A stretch of DNA of 64,000 nucleotides from Trifolium pratense. Taxonomy: Eukaryota > Streptophyta > Magnoliopsida > Fabales > Fabaceae. Position numbers and translations under genes: made by a program. The stretch spans positions 3,122,563 to 3,186,562 of the forward strand of contig NC_060063.1 of NCBI RefSeq assembly GCF_020283565.1, given 5' to 3'. This document shows positions 58,050-64,000 of this stretch, in pieces. Under the pieces are notes generated by a model that worked only from the letters and a program-made list of their open reading frames with translations, had not been told where the DNA came from and made no database searches. Each line of letters opens with the position of its first letter. The first letter of the stretch is position 1.

Positions 58050-61000
58050 TTAATCCTTAGATTTGAAACAATTAAACAATCTAGTCCAACCAGAAGTTAC
58101 AGGTTCTTGTTGCTGAAGAGGGTCCATAAACTTTGCTTTCTCACCTAATTCTTCAAAAGAATCAACAAGGTTATGTAGCCTTGCCACAAATTCAATCAAA
58201 AGTGATGCGAATGTTGCCAAAGTTAATGAACTTGCATTTTCATAGGTTTTCGATACTTCCACTTTCGTCTTTAGATCAGTTTGAAATGAAAAATGTGCAG
58301 GCATAGATGTTTGTTTCCTAAGCATGTTTCCATCGGTAACAACAATTGCAGGCTTAAGGATGTTGTCGGGTGCAACAAGATTCTCTTCCCAACTTTTTGG
58401 AAAACTAACTGATCCTAAATCAAGCGCAGCTTCACTTAGTGACTTGGACTGTAAGAAATGTCTTTCTTCATCCATTTGTAAGAGGCCTCGAGAACCATTC
58501 TCGTTTCTTGGCATGTTACCGGTTCCACACAGCTCTGCATTTACATGAAAGAAAAAATATTTGTCGATCTTTTGTTGTAACCTTTCTGCTGCTTCATGTA
58601 CTTCGAAAAGGATGTCTTCTTCGCCTAGTTTCTCCATCTTTTTAATTTTGTTACCTAGTTCACGTAGAACGTTAGCTGCTTCAGAACCTACATTCTTAAG
58701 CTCCTTGCGGAAAACTTGTCTCTTGTCGGCTGGAGCCTATATTTGTCAAAAAGGAGAAGTTTAGTACACATGTATTTGCATATGTTAAAAAATAACACAG
58801 AATCACAGATATGTGTTATGTTGAGAAATTTAAATACTAATCTAGTGATGGAGAGAGGCAGTGTTGTCAAATAGCAGATATAGTGGCGCGTAGCAGAATT
58901 TTATCAAAACGCTGTTATTCCGGATATGTGATTTAGTACTAAGTATTGTCAAATAGAGACTAAAGCAGTACTATAGCACTGTAGCATAGCAGAGTTTGAA
59001 CAAACAACTAATTTCTGCCAAATGGTTATAGATGAACGCTTTCTCACATTCCAAGAACCAAATACAACAGTCGAACAAATAGTCATTTCTCGAAATATAT
59101 ATCAACTATGTAGTACTGACACTTCGGATTAAGGGCATCCTGGTATCTGATAGAAACATGGATCAAGAGTTGGGCCTTGACAGTGGGCCTAAAGCCTAAA
59201 GTTTGGAGAGTGCATACAAGGAAAAAGAAGAAGCATGACGTGTCTAATTGAGGGGAGGAATGCATGTGTGTGCATGAGAAGCATGAGTCAGTGCTATATA
59301 TGTGGCTAGAAGGAATGAGAAAGGAGGATGGAGGAATTCTGTTATTGAGTGGGATCACTTTTTAGTGATTTGGGGCACTTAGTGCTTTGGGGCTAGTAGA
59401 CTCTCTACTAGTTTGTTATTTCCTTTATTCTGTTATCTTCTATCTTGTAATTGAAACTCCATTAATAGCAATTGCAAGCTTTTCTTCCATTCTACTTCAT
59501 TATTACTGTTACATTCATTTTCATAATTCATAAACCCATCAATTGGTCCGACCTGCCGGATTACACTTCCCAGGAACTAGTGATCGTAAGACAACCAAAA
59601 TGAAAGAAACAATGAGTGATTTGAAATCAACGATGCAAGAGTTCGCTTACCAACTGCAACAAAGAGGCTTGATTCTAAGTAAATTGTGCAAACAACTTGG
59701 CTTGGAGGAGACATCGCTGGAAATTGAGAAATCAATTGAAGATAACTCATACGGTTCACTGAAGAATCCATCGGAGCAATTACATCGAAAATCGCCGGCG
59801 ACACCTATGGTGACACCCTCAGTCACGAAAAATCACACGATTGTGGTTGACGTGATAAAAGAGAAAAATGATGGGTCAAAGGATGAATCAGTGCTAAAGG
59901 TGATGAACAACGCTGGAGAAGTCGCGTCTAACAATGAATTACAACCAAGGTTAACACCAAAGCCAGAAAAGGTCGTGGAGATTGTGACAGAGACGAAGGA
60001 AGTGATTGAGGTACAAAGAGGAAAGAATCAGGTGTTTGTTTTTGAGCCACTTCCGATGCCGGAACCGCCGGTCTTGGATGCATCAATTAAGACTTTACTC
60101 GAACCAAAGCCACCTGATCTACTCTCGCCGGAATTACTTCAGTCAAAATCGCAGGACTCCGATCAACTCGCGACAATGCTTCCACGACGAGGACCGACAC
60201 CTGAACCTCCAGGTATGAATCCTCCACAGTCGCCGGTGGCCAACATCCTAATGGTAGGGAAGGATTCAATCCCTAACGAGCCACGTGATGTGTACGCTGA
60301 TGTGCACGCTGATGCTGAAGGTGGGAAAGATCTAGAGAAATTAAGGGCAAAATTGGTATTTTGCAACTTGAATAGTGAGGTGACTAGAAGACATTCAACA
60401 CGTGTTTTGGGTATAATGATCAAAAATTCAATTGGAGAGTATGTTGTTTGGAATGCAACCTCTCTTTTGGCGTGCTATAAACAGAGCTTTGAATTTCATC
60501 GGATAGAGGAAAAATTACTTTATCTCCCTTATGGTATTGATTCATTACTAACGATGGTTAAAGATTTCAAAGTGTTAGATGTGTTAAAGATGTCTACTTA
60601 TGCCATTGCCAAGTGGCAATATAAAGATGTCAAGGTATTAAATGTGCTACAGATGTTAACATATGCAATAGCCAAGTGGGCATTTACATGGGAGTGTGCA
60701 TGGCATCTTTTATCTCCACCTCAGCAGAATATCTACCAATTTCAGTATGGGCAAGGGGTTGATGAGCATTCAGGAAAGGAAAAATGTGTAAGTATTTTCA
60801 TTCCTAATCATTATATTGGCACATTAAAGGAATTGAGCAAACATGTTGTATTTATAAGAGTTGGAAATTCTTCTAATCTAATTAGGATTGGTTGCTCGCT
60901 CAAACAACACAATAATAGAGTCATACGATCTATTTATGATGCAATTCAATCGGTAGCTATTAAACAAATAGAGACACATGAAAATAAATTTCCAAGATAT

Positions 61001-63710
61001 GTATTAAAGAAAGGTTATGCCAAAGATCTTGCTGTTGCAGCAAGGGGGGCACTTCAACAAGCATTTCATGAGGTTTTAGATGTGGTTCTAATTGATAAAG
61101 TAGGTGGTAGATATGATTATGAACTTTTGATGCAAGCATTGTCAAGTTATGAATATTTTCTCTGTGACAACACGTCTAAGTTCATTTCAAGTCTTAAAGG
61201 CATGGATACAATCGAGTATCAACCAATATTTATGAAAAAGTACATAACTCCAACTATGGACAACAAGAACAGAGAAAAGGGCATAGCACCAACACCATTT
61301 GCTTTTCATATAACCATCTTATCAATGAAGGATGAAGTCAGTGGTTTTATCATACTTCTTGAATTTTTAGAAGAGACACCACTGGATATATTGATTACTG
61401 ACCAGTATAGTGAGCCATCATATGTCATAAGAGTGAAGCTTGAAATGCTTATTGCAGTGGCAAATGAAACTAACAAATATGATGTGGCGACACAACTGTG
61501 TGAATGTACTGCCAATGTAAACATTCCAATTGCTAGGGAATCAATTTGGTTGGTTGGGAAAATGACACTGCAGCAGTATGTGTATGATGTCAGTATTGTT
61601 ATTCCACTTCTTCACTTTCATGCGATGGAAAAGAGCTATGCTACCTCTAATGCTTTGATGTTTGCAACTACAATAAAGTTATCAGCAATGGTAATACCAT
61701 GGGATCCATGGAAGTTCAATACTCATATGACCAAATATGCTTATCAATGTTGCTTGAGAAGTGCTCTTTCAATCTATGGTTTGCTTAATATCGTATATGA
61801 CAGAGGAAATATTTGGCTCAAAAGCATTTGGGTGGTGCTTATGTTGGTGTATGATAGAGGAAAGTTTTGGTCTTCAAGCATTTAGGTACAATTCAGGTTC
61901 AACCTTAGTATCTTCAATGGCTCAATCTCTATGTATTTCTCAAGCGAATGGGCAGATCACCTAGCAGCAAGAAGAGTAATAGAAACCTCTCCCAACCTTG
62001 AGGACAAGGTTGTTCTTAAGGGGGTGGTATTGATAGAAACATGGATCAAGAGTTGGGCCTTGACAGTGGGCCTAAAGCCTAAAGTTTGGAGAGTGCATAC
62101 AAGGAAAAAGAAGAAGCATGACGTGTCTAATTGAGGGGAGGAATGCATGTGTGTGCATGAGAAGCATGAGTCAGTGCTATATATGTGGCTAGAAGGAATG
62201 AGAAAGGAGGATTGAGGAATTCTGTTATTGAGTGGGATCACTTTTAGTGATTTGGGGCACTTAGTGCTTTGGGGCTAGTAGACTCTCTACTAGTTTGTTA
62301 TTTCCTTTATTCTGTTATCTTCTATCTTGTAATTGAAACTCCATTAATAGCAATTGCAAGCTTTTCTTTCATTCTACTTCATTATTACTGTTACATTCAT
62401 TTTCATAATTCATAAACCCATCAGTATCCGACACTTGTGTGTGTCAAACACCGACACGACACTGTAATTACATGGATATAAGAAGTACCTGAATTTCAGA
62501 AAGTATACATCCATGCATAGCCATGACCATAAATGCACAATGTCTGAGTGCTCCACTTACTTTAACATAATTTTTCCATGGATATCTAAACATCTTGTAA
62601 CGACCATGAGGTGGCTCCCAGATAGCAAAACTCATCTTCAATCAACATTATGCAAACACAACGATGAGTCAGAAATATGAACATTTTTTTCTCATAAAAC
62701 AGACAGAAAAGTTAAGCAGATAAAGATAATAATACCAATGCATCCTCTGTGCTTGTAGATTCAACAGCTGATCTGTATCCACTGTAAACTACATCATCAG
62801 AAGCTTGAAACGTAAGAATTTTCGAAGACACCCTCTCGTATTCAATACAGTTAAGGTAGTTATTTACGACACCTGAAAAGAAACTTAAACAAAGAGATAT
62901 TAAACACAATAAATAAGGTTATGTAGCAGCAAAACTAAGTGTACATGGATATAAGAAATAAGGTTATGTAGCAACAAATTAAGGATTTGCTTTAATTAAG
63001 CGCTTATGCTAACGAACTTATTGAAATAAGTTTAAAACAACTTATAGAATTAAGTTCACAAGCTATCCTGATGAACTTATAGAAATAAGCCGAAAACAAC
63101 TTATAGACATGTCATAAAGTGTTTACATCAGTAGATAAGCTTATAAGTCAATCCAAACAGGCTTTAACCGTTGTAAATTTAATAAGCAAGAAAAGTTATT
63201 GCACTCAACCTTCTAACGATGTTGCAACACCCGTGAAATTTTGCGCGACAAGATTATGTAGATCCTCGCCGGCCCAGATTGGATATATGCACACATTAAC
63301 AACAATAGATACAGTAGCACCAATGGCAATGAGTAAAAATCTATCTGTAGCGGTCTGAAGAAATTCGCCGGTTTGATATCCAGATACGATAACATAGCAA
63401 TAGGTGATCGTGAACATGCGGAAACCATATTCATAAGCCCTCATTGTCGGGTATAGTTTTACATACGTCGCACAAAATCCTACCGATCACATATCATGTT
63501 ATCAGGAAAAAACAAGGCATAAGCCAAAGAAAAAAAAAAGGAGATTAGATGAAAGTGATTAAAAAATCAGACCTACAATGAAGATGCTGACCATCATTAC
63601 AATTTTTTCCCATTGTCCAGCTAATTTTGGTAGCATTGCTAATGCCAAAGCAAGTCCTCCAGCTGATAAAGTTCCTATTCCTCTGTTTAGACTTCTGCTT
63701 AGTGTTGCTC
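58050..63710 (-). CDS. ALMT: Aluminium-activated malate transporter family channel (5' exon outside window)
   Basis: A plant anion channel of the ALMT family. Visible exons, minus strand: 63710-63573, 63479-63210, 62872-62736, 62635-62489 and 58736-58050, all GT-AG and in one frame (458 codons plus stop). The first visible exon starts mid-codon ([20 protein letters not shown]), so at least one exon lies beyond 64000. Membrane segments follow ([49 protein letters not shown]). The cytosolic WEP motif is in [16 protein letters not shown]. The C-terminal half is helical, ending FNCFKSKD. Sequence style resembles the vacuolar ALMT9/ALMT4/5/6 clade; members conduct malate or chloride across the tonoplast, for example in guard cells. 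The last intron is 3752 bp, of which 3281 bp is an inserted LTR element and its TSD. Confidence 0.95.
59148..59541 (+). repeat. 5' LTR of intronic element
   Basis: TATA-like TGCTATATATGTGG lies near 59293-59305, followed by a T-rich leader. The LTR ends CATAAACCCATCA. Confidence 0.92.
59543..61885 (+). CDS. Internal ORF of intronic LTR element, chimeric, 780 codons
   Basis: The open frame begins within the PBS, so translation more likely starts at an in-frame ATG downstream (about 59600). Residues about 20-60 are helical ([20 protein letters not shown]) and could be gag-derived. Residues 100-300 are Pro/Glu-rich with [20 protein letters not shown]. Residues about 400-580 ([40 protein letters not shown]) look like folded host-type protein but I do not recognise the family. 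Residues about 620-705 resemble beta-adaptin. It has no retroviral enzyme motif. The uninterrupted 2.3 kb suggests that it was recently translated or selected. Confidence 0.65.
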   Translation: MVRPAGLHFPGTSDRKTTKMKETMSDLKSTMQEFAYQLQQRGLILSKLCKQLGLEETSLEIEKSIEDNSYGSLKNPSEQLHRKSPATPMVTPSVTKNHTIVVDVIKEKNDGSKDESVLKVMNNAGEVASNNELQPRLTPKPEKVVEIVTETKEVIEVQRGKNQVFVFEPLPMPEPPVLDASIKTLLEPKPPDLLSPELLQSKSQDSDQLATMLPRRGPTPEPPGMNPPQSPVANILMVGKDSIPNEPRDVYADVHADAEGGKDLEKLRAKLVFCNLNSEVTRRHSTRVLGIMIKNSIGEYVVWNATSLLACYKQSFEFHRIEEKLLYLPYGIDSLLTMVKDFKVLDVLKMSTYAIAKWQYKDVKVLNVLQMLTYAIAKWAFTWECAWHLLSPPQQNIYQFQYGQGVDEHSGKEKCVSIFIPNHYIGTLKELSKHVVFIRVGNSSNLIRIGCSLKQHNNRVIRSIYDAIQSVAIKQIETHENKFPRYVLKKGYAKDLAVAARGALQQAFHEVLDVVLIDKVGGRYDYELLMQALSSYEYFLCDNTSKFISSLKGMDTIEYQPIFMKKYITPTMDNKNREKGIAPTPFAFHITILSMKDEVSGFIILLEFLEETPLDILITDQYSEPSYVIRVKLEMLIAVANETNKYDVATQLCECTANVNIPIARESIWLVGKMTLQQYVYDVSIVIPLLHFHAMEKSYATSNALMFATTIKLSAMVIPWDPWKFNTHMTKYAYQCCLRSALSIYGLLNIVYDRGNIWLKSIWVVLMLVYDRGKFWSSSI
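61400..61660 (+). other. Beta-adaptin-like segment captured in the element ORF
   Basis: The peptide [40 protein letters not shown] and [12 protein letters not shown]...HAMEKSYAT follows the trunk repeat of plant adaptor-complex beta subunits, closest to AP-4 beta (pattern YxEPxYV..LKLEML.AVANE, then NV.IARESI..VGK.ALQQYDV, then LEMEK.Y.T). The similarity stops on both sides. Substitutions at normally fixed positions (Trp for Arg after ARESI, an extra VY) show it is not a functional adaptin. Comparison is from memory of the family, without alignment. Confidence 0.65.
62031..62423 (+). repeat. 3' LTR of intronic element
   Basis: 393 bp. Compared with the 5' LTR it has GGATTG for GGATGG, one fewer T in CACTTTTTAG, and CTTTCATTC for CTTCCATTC. 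It is directly preceded by the PPT. Confidence 0.92.
62990..63168. mobile_element. MITE in ALMT intron
   Basis: TTTAATTAAGCGCTTATGCT at one end and GCTTATAAGTCAATCCAAAC at the other, with repeated ACAACTTATAGA and GAACTTATAGAAATAAG between. Same family style as the element in protease intron 6 (35600-35790). Confidence 0.6.
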
Positions 63711-64000
63711 CTGCATGAATACATTGTAAACAATTTATTGTATATAAGTGAGAACTTTATACTTATGCTTAGTTTTGTACTTAACTCAATTTTATAAAAT
63801 AAAGTCAGTTTGTAAGGTAAGAACTTCTAATGCTTTATATTGAAGCTTGTCTTAGTTTTATAAGGTCTATTTAAGCCAGTTCTACTCAAGTCATATGTCG
63901 GAGTTTTAAGTTTTATGTTGAACTCAATTCTACAAAAACTACTTGTAAAGTGAAAATTTCTTAAACCGTACTACCAGCTTGTAAAGTGAAAGTGATGACT
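63711..64000 (-). other. ALMT intron 1, partial
   Basis: AT-rich intron sequence upstream of the acceptor TTCATGCAG at 63711. It includes a diverged short duplication CTTGTAAAGTGAAA (about 63942 and 63978). No exon-1-like coding sequence (ALMT N-terminus) is visible, so exon 1 lies outside. Confidence 0.7.

Larger units (their letters stand above)
59148..62423 (+). mobile_element. Young non-autonomous LTR retrotransposon in ALMT intron, antisense to the gene
   Basis: 3276 bp with TSD GTATC (59143-59147 and 62424-62428). LTRs are 59148-59541 (394 bp) and 62031-62423 (393 bp), TGATAGAAAC...AACCCATCA, differing by two substitutions and one T. The PBS at 59544-59560 is TGGTCCGACCTGCCGGA, which matches the 3' end of plant tRNA-Tyr(GUA). 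The PPT is AAGGGGGTGG at 62018-62027. Just before it the sequence encodes [13 protein letters not shown], like the end of a gypsy integrase (LEDKV), so the parent was probably Ty3/gypsy. No protease, RT or RNase H remains; one long ORF fills the interior. Confidence 0.92.

Overview
This window is plant nuclear DNA, AT-rich and full of transposable elements. It most likely comes from an inverted-repeat-lacking-clade (IRLC) legume such as Medicago, clover, pea or vetch. The main clade clue is a two-exon nodule-specific cysteine-rich (NCR) peptide gene at 30.6-30.9 kb. Legume-type tRNA-derived SINEs and a Sirevirus (Maximus/SIRE) Copia element fit with this. The species itself is inferred, not shown.

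Bases 1-24.66 kb are one nest of transposable elements that target-site duplications (TSDs) resolve exactly. A decayed LINE (1-484 and 24272-24660) was split inside its RNase H domain by a minus-strand, Ty3/gypsy-like LTR element without pol (485-24266, TSD GCTGC, LTRs about 2.7 kb). The left LTR of that element was then hit twice: by a non-autonomous CACTA transposon (711-3989, TSD TTC) that appears to carry a host first exon, and by a 12.25-kb Sirevirus (6166-18415, TSD CTCTT). The Sirevirus has LTRs that look identical apart from one C, and intact gag, pol and third ORFs plus a reverse-strand ORF.

From 24.7 to 45.4 kb small genes and repeat remnants alternate: MITEs, SINEs with a clear TSD, a second dead LINE (28.15-29.59 kb), the NCR gene, two inverted copies of a long-palindrome foldback element, a nine-exon membrane-anchored aspartic protease gene on the minus strand (38840-34228, 551 residues when spliced), a 114-bp (TA)n tract, and a decayed Helitron whose 3' hairpin and CTAG end lie at 45122-45148.

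The right third holds conserved single-copy-type genes: LDL1, an intronless LSD1-type histone demethylase (45430-47886, +); the PP2A scaffolding subunit A (56012-49968, -; 12 coding exons giving exactly 587 residues); and an aluminium-activated malate transporter (ALMT) gene (from beyond 63710 to 58050, -, 5' exon outside the window). A 940-bp Mutator-like element with a perfect 9-bp TSD lies 151 bp after the LDL1 stop. A young 3276-bp LTR element (TSD GTATC, primer-binding site matching tRNA-Tyr) sits antisense in the last ALMT intron and carries a 780-codon ORF containing a stretch that resembles AP-4 beta-adaptin.

The genes do not form a pathway; they are independent plant genes separated by repeats. 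Exon borders come from reading GT/AG sites and frame by eye. Protein family names rest on recognised motifs, not on database searches.
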